In this document: one piece after another, positions 34,221 through 42,083 of the stretch
Layout: the number at the start of each line of letters is the position of its first letter
Numbering within the stretch: position 1 is the stretch's first letter
Origin: Clostridiales bacterium
GTDB lineage: Bacteria; Bacillota; Clostridia; Christensenellales; Aristaeellaceae
Reading direction: 5' to 3'
NCBI GenBank assembly: GCA_004556985.1
Contig: SFFC01000001.1
Location: 1 to 56,244 of the forward strand
DNA: 56,244 bases
Program-made: the position numbers and the translations under genes
The notes under the pieces: generated by a model
Databases searched by the model: none
Seen by the model: the letters and a program-made list of their open reading frames with translations, nothing else
What the model was told of the DNA's origin: nothing

Positions 34221-35165
34221 TTACCGGCCCAGGAGCGCCGCGCCGATGATGCCCGCGTCCGCGCCCAGACGGGCGAGCTCCACGCGCGCATAGGGCATGG
34301 TCTTGTAGAAGATGAGGGGCTTCATCGCCTCGCGCACGGCGTCGAGCAGGAAGTCGCCCGCCATCGAGACGCCGCCGCCCAGCACGATGACCTCCGGGTC
34401 GAGGATGTTGATGATACTCACCAGGCCGTGCGCCAGGCCCTTGACATATCCGTCGAACACGGCCTTGCCGGTCTCGTCGCCCTCCTTGGCGCTGTCGATG
34501 ACGATCTTCGCGTTGATCTTCTCCGGGTCGCCGCCGCATTTGGCCATGATGGCGCTCTCGGGATGCTCCGCGACGGCCTTTTTCGCCTCGCGGATGATCG
34601 CCGTCGCGGAGGCATAACGCTCAAAGCAGCCGCGGTTGCCGCAGGTGCACAGCTCGCCATCCATCTGCAGGATCATGTGGCCGATCTCGGAGCCGACGCC
34701 GTGCGCGCCGGAGAACGGACGCCCACCGATGACAATGCCGCCGCCCACACCGGTGCCCAGCGTCACAAAGACGCTCGACTCTGTGCCCGCGCTGACGCCC
34801 GCGATGGACTCCGCGAAGCCCGCGACGGTCGCGTCGTTGCTCACCTGCACGGGGAGAGAGAGGTGCTTGTGCATCTCCTCGACGAAGGGCACCTCATGCC
34901 AGCCCAGGTTCGTACAGAAGGGAATCACGCCGGTCTTCGGGTCGCAGATGCCAGGAACGCCCACGCCGATGGAGGCAATATCCTCCATCGTCAGCCCTGC
35001 GTCGCGCACGACCTCCTCGCACAGCGCCGCGATATCCGCGATGATCTCCGAATAATGCCGCTCGTTCCTCGTCGGCTTCGAGCCCTTGGAGAGAATCTCG
35101 CCCTCCTGCGTCACCACGCCGGCCTTGATGCCGGTTCCACCCAGATCCACGCCAATGTACTTCAT
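34221..35165 (-). CDS. glcK: ROK-family glucokinase
   Basis: Phosphorylates glucose with ATP. 314 residues; begins I-G-V-D-L-G-G-T-G-I-K-A-G-V (phosphate-1), has the sugar-binding N-D-A-T-V-A and G-V-G-S-E-I-G-H-M and the ROK zinc site C-T-C-G-N-R-G-C-F-E. Length and motifs match the Gram-positive GlcK group. It follows hprK after about 60 bases and precedes a serine hydrolase gene, forming a probable three-gene transcript. Confidence 0.94.
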   Translation of the reverse strand: MKYIGVDLGGTGIKAGVVTQEGEILSKGSKPTRNERHYSEIIADIAALCEEVVRDAGLTMEDIASIGVGVPGICDPKTGVIPFCTNLGWHEVPFVEEMHKHLSLPVQVSNDATVAGFAESIAGVSAGTESSVFVTLGTGVGGGIVIGGRPFSGAHGVGSEIGHMILQMDGELCTCGNRGCFERYASATAIIREAKKAVAEHPESAIMAKCGGDPEKINAKIVIDSAKEGDETGKAVFDGYVKGLAHGLVSIINILDPEVIVLGGGVSMAGDFLLDAVREAMKPLIFYKTMPYARVELARLGADAGIIGAALLGR

Positions 35166-35226
35166 GTCCGTATCCCTCTTTCTTTCGTTTGGCAGTCGTT
35201 ATCCAATGAAACCCAAGTAGGGCGTT

Positions 35227-36159
35227 TCATTCCTCTTCCTCGTCCCGCTGCGCGCTGAAGCGCTGCGCAAGCCGCCTGTCCAACTCGGCCACGGCGTTGT
35301 AGCCCTCGCTCTTGAGCCGCCAATTGCGCGCCGCGATCTCCATGATGATCGCGAGGTTGCGCCCCGAGCGCACGGGCATCTCGATCAGCGGAAGACTGAC
35401 GCCGAGGATCTCGGTCGTCTGCTCCCGGGTGCCCAGACGGTCGTAGTCCTTGTCCGCGCTCCAGATTTCAAGATGAATGACGATGTTGATCGTCTTGCGC
35501 CGCAGCACGGCGCCAATGCCGAAGATCGACTTGATATCCACGATGCCGATGCCGCGCAGCTCCATGAAATCGCGCACCATCTCCGGCGATTCACCCACGA
35601 GCTTGCTGCCCACGCGGGAGATGTCGACCACGTCGTCCGCGACGAGCTGATGGCCGCGCTTGATGAGCTCCAGCGCGCATTCGCTCTTGCCGATGCCGCT
35701 CTCGCCCGTGATGAGCACGCCGACGCCGAACACATCCAGCAGCACGCCGTGGCAGGTCTGCCTCGGGGCGAGCGCCTCGCTCAGATAGCCGATGGCCATG
35801 CCCGTGAACGCGCTGGTCTCGTAAGGCGTGCCGTAGATCGGCACGCCGTGGCGCACGGCCTGCTGCAGCAGCGCCGGCGGGCAGGGCATGCCCCGCGCGA
35901 TGACGATGCAGGGCATCTCATAGGAAAAATACCGGTCCAGGCGCTGGTCGCGTACCTCGGGACTCAGGCTGTTCAGGTAGGCCATCTCCGTCTTGCCGAT
36001 GAGCTGCGGGCGCTCGCTGGCGAAGACGTCAAAGTAGCCGGCAAACTGCAGGCCCGGCCGGCACAGATCCGCCACGCGGATGCGCATGCCGTGCTGGCGG
36101 CGCGTGCCGCTGATAACCGTCAGGCCCAGCGCCTTGGCAAATTCCTCCGGTGAAATCAT
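35227..36159 (-). CDS. hprK: HPr kinase/phosphorylase
   Basis: Phosphorylates Ser-46 of HPr or Crh in response to glycolytic intermediates and so drives catabolite control in Firmicutes. 310 residues; N-terminal domain, then Walker A G-E-S-G-I-G-K-S (about residue 154) and the family signature V-G-E-S-P-E-M-V-R-D-F-M-E-L-R-G-I-G-I. Start ATG 36157-36159 behind AAGGAGA. The upstream in-frame extension crosses the promoter and is rejected. Confidence 0.97.
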   Translation of the reverse strand: MISPEEFAKALGLTVISGTRRQHGMRIRVADLCRPGLQFAGYFDVFASERPQLIGKTEMAYLNSLSPEVRDQRLDRYFSYEMPCIVIARGMPCPPALLQQAVRHGVPIYGTPYETSAFTGMAIGYLSEALAPRQTCHGVLLDVFGVGVLITGESGIGKSECALELIKRGHQLVADDVVDISRVGSKLVGESPEMVRDFMELRGIGIVDIKSIFGIGAVLRRKTINIVIHLEIWSADKDYDRLGTREQTTEILGVSLPLIEMPVRSGRNLAIIMEIAARNWRLKSEGYNAVAELDRRLAQRFSAQRDEEEE

Positions 36160-36189
36160 GCTGTTCTCCTTAAGCGGTGGTTTTTCCTT

Positions 36190-36195
36190 ATTATA
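36190..36195 (-). promoter_or_regulatory. -10 element of the hprK-glcK transcript
   Basis: Perfect TATAAT on the minus strand, about 30 bases before the hprK start and just after the terminator at 36212-36250; no clear -35. Confidence 0.6.
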
Positions 36196-36211
36196 CCGTA
36201 TCCGCGCGCGC

Positions 36212-36250
36212 AAAAAAAGACCCATGACTGATGTTTTTTTCGGTCATGGG
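36212..36250 (-). terminator. Terminator after the phosphohexomutase gene
   Basis: Minus strand stem CCCATGAC with GTCATGGG (14-base A-rich loop), then TCTTTTTTT. Confidence 0.85.
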
Positions 36251-36285
36251 CCGCAGTTGTTTCGGCACAGGTGCCCCGGAACCGC

Positions 36286-37710
36286 TCATTTTTCCTCAAA
36301 CGGCAGACCCACAAACGCCGCCATCTGCGCGACAAGCCGGTTGGCCCGCTCCCGGGTGGGCATCTCCGCGAAGATGCGCACGCGCGGCTCCGTGCCGGAG
36401 AAGCGCACGATGATCCAGCCCTGGCGGAAGTAGACCTTGCAGCCGTCCAGGTAGCTGACGCGCTCGACCTCGATGCCGAAATCCGGGAGGCTGCGCTCGA
36501 GCATGATCTGGCGGTGGATGCGCTCGCGGCTCTTTTCCGTCAGCGCCCAGTCGTATTCCGCCATATAGCAGGCGCCGAACTCGTCGCTCAGCTCGCGAAG
36601 CAGCCGGGAGAGCGGCTTGCGCGTCACGCAGACCATCTCCACCAGCAGCGACGCCGCGTACAGCCCGTCCTTGCCGGAGATATGGCCGCGCACAGTCAAT
36701 CCGCCCGAGGATTCGCCGCCGATGAGCGCGTCGTGCGCGTCCATCGCGCTGGAGATGTGCTTGAAGCCGACCGGCACCTCGTAGCAGGCTTCGCCGAAGG
36801 CGGCCGCCACGCGGTCGAGCATGTGCGTCGTCGCGATGTTGCGCACGGCCGGGCCCTTCCAGCCCTTGTATTTGAGCAGGTAGTAATACAGCAGCACGAG
36901 CACCTCGTTGGCCGTGACGTAGCGCCCGCGCTCGTCGATGATGCCCAGGCGGTCGGCGTCGCCGTCCGTCGCGATGCCGATGTCCGCGTGATGATCAGCG
37001 ACGGAGCCCTGCAAATCGCGCAGCGTCTCCGGGTTGGGCGCGGGCAGATGGCCGCCGAAGAAGGCGTCGTGGCGGTCATTGATGACGTCGACGTCGCAGC
37101 GCGCTGTGAAGAGGATCGTCATCAGACCCGTCAGACTGACGCCGTACATCGGGTCGAGCACGATGCGCGGCCGCCGTGCGCGGATGGCCTCCATGTCGAT
37201 CTTCTCCATGATGGAATCCAGATAGGCGTCGCGCGGGTCGATGAACTGCACCCGGCCGCAGGCGAGCGCGTCCTCAAAGGACATGGTGCGGATCTCGCCG
37301 TCCGCCAGCGCGTTGGCCTCCCGGCCGATGGCGTCGGTCACGTCCTCGGTCGCGTCGCGGCCGCCGCGCGTGAAGAGCTTGATCCCGTTGTAGATCGCGG
37401 GATTGTGGCTCGCCGTCACGGCCGCGCCATAGGGCAGGCCCATGTGCCGGACGGTGAACATGATCTGCGGCGTCGGCGCCGCGAGGTTGACAAAGAAGAG
37501 CCGGATTTCCTCCGCCGCCATGACCTCCGAAAACCAGATGGCGGATTCCCGGCTGAGAAACCGCCGGTCATAGCCGATGCAGAGTCCCCGCTCCTGCACG
37601 CCCTCCCGCTTCATGCGCCGGGCCAGCGCCAGCGCGACACGCTGGATGTTGGCCCGCGTGAATTCGTCACCGATCACGGCGCGCCAGCCGCCCGTGCCGA
37701 ATCGAATCAT
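36286..37710 (-). CDS. Phosphoglucomutase/phosphomannomutase family protein
   Basis: Interconverts hexose 1- and 6-phosphates. 474 residues of the alpha-D-phosphohexomutase superfamily: F-G-T-G-G-W-R near the N-terminus, catalytic T-A-S-H-N-P (about residue 101), metal loop D-G-D-A-D-R (about residue 248), sugar loop G-G-E-S-S-G-G and phosphate loop R-F-S-G-T-E-P. AAAGGAGG site. Preference for glucose, mannose or glucosamine phosphate cannot be decided here. Confidence 0.95.
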   Translation of the reverse strand: MIRFGTGGWRAVIGDEFTRANIQRVALALARRMKREGVQERGLCIGYDRRFLSRESAIWFSEVMAAEEIRLFFVNLAAPTPQIMFTVRHMGLPYGAAVTASHNPAIYNGIKLFTRGGRDATEDVTDAIGREANALADGEIRTMSFEDALACGRVQFIDPRDAYLDSIMEKIDMEAIRARRPRIVLDPMYGVSLTGLMTILFTARCDVDVINDRHDAFFGGHLPAPNPETLRDLQGSVADHHADIGIATDGDADRLGIIDERGRYVTANEVLVLLYYYLLKYKGWKGPAVRNIATTHMLDRVAAAFGEACYEVPVGFKHISSAMDAHDALIGGESSGGLTVRGHISGKDGLYAASLLVEMVCVTRKPLSRLLRELSDEFGACYMAEYDWALTEKSRERIHRQIMLERSLPDFGIEVERVSYLDGCKVYFRQGWIIVRFSGTEPRVRIFAEMPTRERANRLVAQMAAFVGLPFEEK

Positions 37711-37850
37711 GGAATTGCCTCCTTTGGTATGCCTGCCGCCAACGCAGCGGCAGCACTTGTAAGCTGCTTCATTCTTTCTTCACCGGCGGGCGCAAATCCT
37801 GCCTGACCGGGCGGCTTTTCTCCAGGGTCAGCGTGGGAAGCGGGACCGCA

Positions 37851-37901
37851 AAAAGCGCTTTCCGCGCCGGGCGTTTTGACCGTCCCACGCGGAAAGCGCT
37901 G
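37851..37901 (-). terminator. Terminator after the peptidoglycan-binding protein gene
   Basis: Minus strand 13-bp stem AGCGCTTTCCGCG / CGCGGAAAGCGCT with a 21-base loop and TTTTT continuing from the stem. Confidence 0.9.
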
Positions 37902-37916
37902 TCATGAGCTTTTCTG

Positions 37917-38864
37917 TCAATGGATGACCGGCGTGCCGTTCACATCGAGCACGGTCAATCCGAGCGTCTCAAGCAGCGGCGCGCTCACCCAGGCCTCCCC
38001 GGCATAGGCGTAGACAAGGCCCTGCGCATCCGCCAAAAAGACGACGCCGTCGGCAGAGCCCATCGCGCCCTCGCAAAGGCCGGTCTCTCCCGCCGTCATC
38101 AGGGCAATCTCGCTGCCGTCCTCCTCCCGCACAAGCTGCCAGCAGCCCGCGGCATACGCGACCTCATAGCCCAGCTTGCCCATCACGCCGCAGAGCGGAT
38201 AGAGCCGCCCTCCCGCGTCGTCCTGCCCGAGCATCAGCGTCGTGCGCACGTCGCCGACGTAGAGCTCCGCCTCCGCCAGCGCGAAGGGCGCATTGGCCGC
38301 GTCGGGCGTGGGCGTCGGCTCGGGTGTCGGCACAGGTGTCGGCGTCGGCTCGGGCGTCGGTTCAGGCGTCGGCGTCGGGCTGGGCGTGGGCGTCGGCTGA
38401 ACGACGACACCCTCCGCAAACATCCGCCCGATCGTCTCCGGGCCGACCTTGCCGTCGATCTTCTCGAGCTTATGGACGCGCTGGAAGGCGTAGACCGCCG
38501 TGCGCGTGCCCAGGCCGAAGACGCCGTCGATCTCGCCCGTGTAATAGCCCAGCTCCGCGAGGCGCCTCTGCAGCAACGCGACGTCGTCACCCTCCATGCC
38601 GCGCATCAGGATGCGCTCGCCCAGGCCTGCGGCCTCAATCTGCTCCTGCGTGACCGGCTCCGCCCCGCCGGATGCCGCCGCCGCGGCCGGCGAAGCGCTC
38701 GGCTCAGGGGTCGGCGGCACAGGCGTCGGCGGTTCGGGGGTGTCCTTGACCTGCACGCCCAACATCGCAGGCGCGCTCTCCTGCGGCTCCGCCGACGCGG
38801 GGCAGACCGCCAGCAGCGCCGCCAGCAGCGCCGCCAGCAGCGCCGTCCTCTTTGCGTTTGTCAT
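37917..38864 (-). CDS. Secreted peptidoglycan-binding protein with Pro-Thr linkers
   Basis: 315 residues. Signal peptide (residues 1-25, ending A-S-A); a short proline-rich linker; a peptidoglycan-binding type 1 domain (about residues 85-150, with L-Q-R-R-L-A-E-L-G-Y-Y-T-G-x-I-D-G and F-G-x-G-T-R-T-A-V); a second linker of repeated P-T-P-E-P units; and a C-terminal domain with L-Y-P-L-C-G-V-M-G-K-L-G-Y-E-V, which resembles the copper amine oxidase N-terminal-like domain of clostridial surface proteins. It probably sits in the cell wall. No catalytic domain is visible. Confidence 0.85.
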   Translation of the reverse strand: MTNAKRTALLAALLAALLAVCPASAEPQESAPAMLGVQVKDTPEPPTPVPPTPEPSASPAAAAASGGAEPVTQEQIEAAGLGERILMRGMEGDDVALLQRRLAELGYYTGEIDGVFGLGTRTAVYAFQRVHKLEKIDGKVGPETIGRMFAEGVVVQPTPTPSPTPTPEPTPEPTPTPVPTPEPTPTPDAANAPFALAEAELYVGDVRTTLMLGQDDAGGRLYPLCGVMGKLGYEVAYAAGCWQLVREEDGSEIALMTAGETGLCEGAMGSADGVVFLADAQGLVYAYAGEAWVSAPLLETLGLTVLDVNGTPVIH

Positions 38865-38923
38865 ATCCTCTCGCCTCCATGAAGCCGCGCGGCCTGTCCG
38901 CCCGCGGCCCGCTTTCCGATCCT

Positions 38924-39565
38924 TTAGATAAAGAAACGATCCATCCGGCCCTTTTCATCCATGTGGAAGCCGTGAATGCCCGCACGCATCGCGCCCTCGA
39001 CGTTTTTCAGCGTGTCGTCGATGAAGAGCGTCCGCCCCGGCTCCAGGTCAAATGTTTTGATCAGCGTCTCGTAGATCTCCGGCTCGGGCTTGTTGAAGTG
39101 GCAGTCGCAGGAGATGCATCCGCCGTCAAAGAGCGCGAAGCGATTCGCGAATTTCTCCCTGAGCCGGGCATACGCCGCGCGATGGTAGTTGGAAAGCAGG
39201 AGCAGCCGCTTGCCCGCGCGCCGGCATCGCTCCGCCGCGCGCCAGCCCTCCTCGATGGGCTCCTTGAGTTCAATCCAGCCGGTGATGGCGTGCATATAGT
39301 CCTCATAGGCGCCGCCGAACTGCGCGCACAGCCGCCGCGCGGCATCCTCGTATTCGATCGTCCCGCGGTCAAACTCCGGCCAGTACGGCCCGCAGTAAAC
39401 CTGCTCGAGCATCGCACGCTGCTTGTCCTCGTCGCCGGGGAAGAGGCGCACAAGAAAATCCTGCGGCGCAAAGCAGATGAGGATATTGCCGATATCGAAC
39501 ACCACCGTATCCACCTTATGCCACGGCATGGTTTCGTAGACCTGATCAAACCGGGTTCCTTCCAT
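38924..39565 (-). CDS. HAD-superfamily hydrolase
   Basis: 213-residue cytoplasmic hydrolase. Motif I is V-V-F-D-I-G-N (about residues 21-27) with asparagine where many members have the second aspartate (D-x-D), as in the YihX/epoxide-hydrolase-like HAD group. Motif II L-L-S-N-Y, motif III K-P-E-P-E-I-Y and motif IV F-I-D-D-T are present. A phosphosugar or nucleotide phosphatase role is likely. Start ATG 39563-39565 behind GGAGGA. Confidence 0.9.
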   Translation of the reverse strand: MEGTRFDQVYETMPWHKVDTVVFDIGNILICFAPQDFLVRLFPGDEDKQRAMLEQVYCGPYWPEFDRGTIEYEDAARRLCAQFGGAYEDYMHAITGWIELKEPIEEGWRAAERCRRAGKRLLLLSNYHRAAYARLREKFANRFALFDGGCISCDCHFNKPEPEIYETLIKTFDLEPGRTLFIDDTLKNVEGAMRAGIHGFHMDEKGRMDRFFI

Positions 39566-39610
39566 GAGCTGTTCCTCCGTGTTGGGCCGCCCTTCGGCAC
39601 TTTTGAATCC

Positions 39611-39639
39611 ATTATACAGGCGTTTTTCCCGGAACGCAA
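39611..39639 (-). promoter_or_regulatory. Promoter of the HAD hydrolase gene
   Basis: Minus strand TTGCGT (39634-39639), 17-base spacer, perfect TATAAT (39611-39616). Confidence 0.8.
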
Positions 39640-39705
39640 CGCCAATTTCGCGCGTGTCAAACCGGCGGCCGCCGAAAAAGCCCTCCGCGTGTCTCCTGCG
39701 CAGCA

Positions 39706-39734
39706 TTGCCTGCGCGGCGGAAAAGGCGTATAAT
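39706..39734 (+). promoter_or_regulatory. Promoter of the first MATE gene
   Basis: TTGCCT (39706-39711), 17-base spacer, perfect TATAAT (39729-39734). Confidence 0.8.
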
Positions 39735-39784
39735 GGTGGCGATGCGCTCTCGGGCGCGAACGAATGAGAAAGGGATCGGTTCAG

Positions 39785-41152
39785 ATGCGTTCCATGACCA
39801 GGCCGGCCCGTTCGACGCTGATGACGGACGGACCGATTGCGCGGCAGCTCATCGCCTTTGCCCTGCCGCTGATGCTGGGCAACCTCTTCCAGCAGCTTTA
39901 CAACACGGCCGATTCGCTGATCGTCGGCAACTTCCTGGGCAGCGAGGCCCTCGCCGCGGTCAGCTCCTCCAGCAGCCTGATTCAGCTGATGATCGGCTTT
40001 TTCAACGGCGTCGCCGGCGGCGCGGGCGTCGTCATCGCCCGCTACTACGGCGCGCGCGACATTCCCCGCGTCCAGCGGACGATTCACACGATGCTCGCCT
40101 TCGGCCTCGCCGCCGGCTGCCTGCTGACCGCCGTGGGCGTGACGATCACGCCCGTCCTGCTGCGGCTGATGGGCACGCCGCCGGCCGTGCTCCCCCAGTC
40201 GATCCTCTACTTCCGCACCTATTTTCTCGGCTCGCTGGCCTTCGTCCTCTACAACATCTGCATGGGCATCCTGCAGGCCGTCGGCGACAGTCGCCATCCG
40301 CTGCAATACCTGATCATCTCCTCCGTCGTCAACGTGGCGCTCGACCTGCTCTTCGTCGGCGTGCTGCATCTCGGCGTCGCCTGGGCCGCCGCGGCGACGG
40401 CGATCTCCCAGCTGCTCTCGATGCTGCTGTGTCTCGCGCGCCTGACGCACAGCGACCGCGATTACCGGGTAGATCTCCGCCGCATCCGCTTTCATCTTGA
40501 CGAGCTTTCGGAGATCCTGCACAACGGCGTGCCCTCCGGCCTCTCCAACTGCATCATCTCCATCGCCAACGTCGTCGTGCAGAAGAACATCAACGCCTTC
40601 GGCGCGGCGGCAATGGCCGGCTGCGGCGCGCATTCGCGCATCGAGGGCTTCGCCTTCCTGCCCGTCGTCTGCTTCAACATGGCGCTGACGACCTTCGTCA
40701 GCCAGAACCTGGGGGCGAAGCGCTACGACCGCGTGCGCCGGGGCATGCGCATCGGCGTGGGCAGCGTCATGGCCATTGCCGAAGGCATCGCGCTGCTCAT
40801 CTACATCTTTTCCCCGAAGCTCATCGGCCTGTTCGCGCAGGATCCGGAGGTCATCGCCTTCGGCGTCATGCACCAGCGGACGACGACGCCCTTCTTCTTC
40901 CTGCTCGCCTATTCGCATGCGATGGCGGCCGTGCTGCGTGGCGCGGGCAAGAGCACGGTGCCGATGCTCGTCATGGCGCTTTGCTGGTGCGTCATCCGCG
41001 TGCCGTATGTCACGCTCGCGGCGCAGCTTCGCCCCGTGCTGACCTCCGTGTCCTCCGGCTATCCGGTCACCTGGGCACTGAGCAGCCTCGTCTTCACGAT
41101 CTACCATCTGCGCTCGGACTGGATGCACGGCTATGAGCGCCGCTCCGCCTGA
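39785..41152 (+). CDS. MATE-family efflux transporter
   Basis: 455 residues and 12 membrane helices in two similar halves, the MATE fold. Characteristic are L-P-L-M-L-G-N-L-F-Q-Q-L-Y-N-T-A-D-S-L-I-V-G and L-Q-A-V-G-D-S-R. Likely a sodium- or proton-driven exporter of organic cations; the substrate cannot be read. The start at 39785 has AAAGGG upstream, whereas the ATG at 39764 has no site. A second MATE gene lies at 47842. Confidence 0.92.
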   Translation: MRSMTRPARSTLMTDGPIARQLIAFALPLMLGNLFQQLYNTADSLIVGNFLGSEALAAVSSSSSLIQLMIGFFNGVAGGAGVVIARYYGARDIPRVQRTIHTMLAFGLAAGCLLTAVGVTITPVLLRLMGTPPAVLPQSILYFRTYFLGSLAFVLYNICMGILQAVGDSRHPLQYLIISSVVNVALDLLFVGVLHLGVAWAAAATAISQLLSMLLCLARLTHSDRDYRVDLRRIRFHLDELSEILHNGVPSGLSNCIISIANVVVQKNINAFGAAAMAGCGAHSRIEGFAFLPVVCFNMALTTFVSQNLGAKRYDRVRRGMRIGVGSVMAIAEGIALLIYIFSPKLIGLFAQDPEVIAFGVMHQRTTTPFFFLLAYSHAMAAVLRGAGKSTVPMLVMALCWCVIRVPYVTLAAQLRPVLTSVSSGYPVTWALSSLVFTIYHLRSDWMHGYERRSA

Positions 41153-41181
41153 CGGCAGGACGCGCAGCGGGGATTGTCTCC

Positions 41182-41210
41182 TTTACAAAGCCGCCCGATT
41201 CTGCTATGAT
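41182..41210 (+). promoter_or_regulatory. Promoter of the secreted SH3-like gene
   Basis: TTTACA (41182-41187), 17-base spacer, TATGAT (41205-41210). Confidence 0.75.
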
Positions 41211-41235
41211 GGAGGCAGGAAAGGAGGTTTTTCCA

Positions 41236-41793
41236 TTGAAGAAAAATCGCACCTTGCTGCAAACGATGAAGCGCGCGGCGCTGCTCATGCTGGCGCTGAT
41301 GCTGCTCGCCCTCCCCGCCCTGGCGCAGGAGGCCTTCGAGATCGGCGCGCTCACGCCCGTCGTGCTCCCCGCCCAGGATGCCAGCGGCGAATGCGCGCTC
41401 TACTGCGGCCCGACGCAGGGCTTTTACCGCCATGGCGAGGCCGTGATCGACACGCGCGAGCCGTTCGTCTGCTTCGGCCAGTATGACTGCTGGGCGATGG
41501 TCGCCGCCGGCACGCCGCAGGCGTTTGGCCCGGTCGGCTGGATCGAGGCCGCTGCGCTGAGCAGCCTTCATGGCGCCGCCGAGCTGGGCTTTGAGGACGC
41601 GCTGCCCGTGATGATCGAGGAGGACGCGCCGCTGACCGACGATCCGCTTTCCGACGCGCCCGAGGCGCTTGCGACGCTCCTGCGCGGCACGCAGGTCACG
41701 CTGCTGGCCTGCTTTGGCGACTGGGGCTATGTGCAGACGGAGCTTGAGGGCGTTCCCGTCCGCGCGTTTGTGCCGATGTCCGCCATCCTGTGA
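41236..41793 (+). CDS. Secreted protein with SH3-like repeats
   Basis: 185 residues from TTG 41236 with AAAGGAGG eight bases upstream; the longer frame from 41206 starts before that site and is rejected. A basic start, hydrophobic core and A-L-A cleavage site (near residue 31) make a signal peptide. The mature part has two units resembling bacterial SH3 domains (C-A-L-Y-C-G-P-T-Q-G-F-Y-R-H-G-E and G-T-Q-V-T-L-L-A-C-F-G-D-W-G-Y-V-Q-T), as in wall-binding proteins. Transcribed alone, between its own promoter and terminator. Ligand unknown. Confidence 0.78.
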   Translation: MKKNRTLLQTMKRAALLMLALMLLALPALAQEAFEIGALTPVVLPAQDASGECALYCGPTQGFYRHGEAVIDTREPFVCFGQYDCWAMVAAGTPQAFGPVGWIEAAALSSLHGAAELGFEDALPVMIEEDAPLTDDPLSDAPEALATLLRGTQVTLLACFGDWGYVQTELEGVPVRAFVPMSAIL

Positions 41794-41828
41794 GCCGCCG
41801 TTCCTTCGGGAAAGCATGCCTACGGTTT

Positions 41829-41861
41829 AAACCCGGTTCCGACCGGGTTTTTATCTTTTTT
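41829..41861 (+). terminator. Terminator after the SH3-like gene
   Basis: Perfect 8-bp stem AAACCCGG/CCGGGTTT with a six-base loop, followed by TTATCTTTTTT. Confidence 0.92.
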
Positions 41862-41921
41862 GCCGCGATCATTCCCGCATTTTTTTACACCTTCCCGGTT
41901 TTCAATCAGAATCCTTTGTGG

Positions 41922-41934
41922 TATACTTTATAAT
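41922..41934 (+). promoter_or_regulatory. -10 region of the prfC-typA transcript
   Basis: Overlapping TATACT (41922-41927) and TATAAT (41929-41934). TTTCAA at 41900-41905 could serve as a -35 for the first. About 150 bases of leader precede prfC. Confidence 0.6.
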
Positions 41935-41984
41935 TGCAAAAATGCGTAATCGGTTTGAAAGAACGCCTCGGAGGGGAGCTTCAC

Positions 41985-42020
41985 ATGATCCATCTGTCCT
42001 TGTCCCTTGGGCAGCCATAA
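41985..42020 (+). CDS. Leader peptide ORF upstream of prfC (11 residues)
   Basis: ATG 41985 has GGAGGGG eight bases upstream, a better site than that of prfC itself, and encodes M-I-H-L-S-L-S-L-G-Q-P before TAA 42018-42020. A GACGG-AGGCCTTTC-CCGTC hairpin can form just after the stop, before the prfC site. This has the shape of a translational or attenuation leader; whether it is translated is unknown. Confidence 0.5.
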   Translation: MIHLSLSLGQP

Positions 42021-42083
42021 GACGGAGGCCTTTCCCGTCTGCAAAACACCGAATGAAACGCTCAAGGAAGGATGATTCTTCTT

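Noticed and set aside
38310..38400. Short tandem DNA repeat considered as a CRISPR array
   Set aside because: The period is only a few codons, in frame, and encodes a P-T-P-E-P linker in a secreted protein; there are no spacers.
38924..41128. 734-codon minus-strand frame joining the HAD gene with sequence antisense to the MATE gene
   Set aside because: Only the last 213 codons are real; ATG 39565 has a ribosome-binding site and a consensus promoter lies just upstream at 39611-39639.
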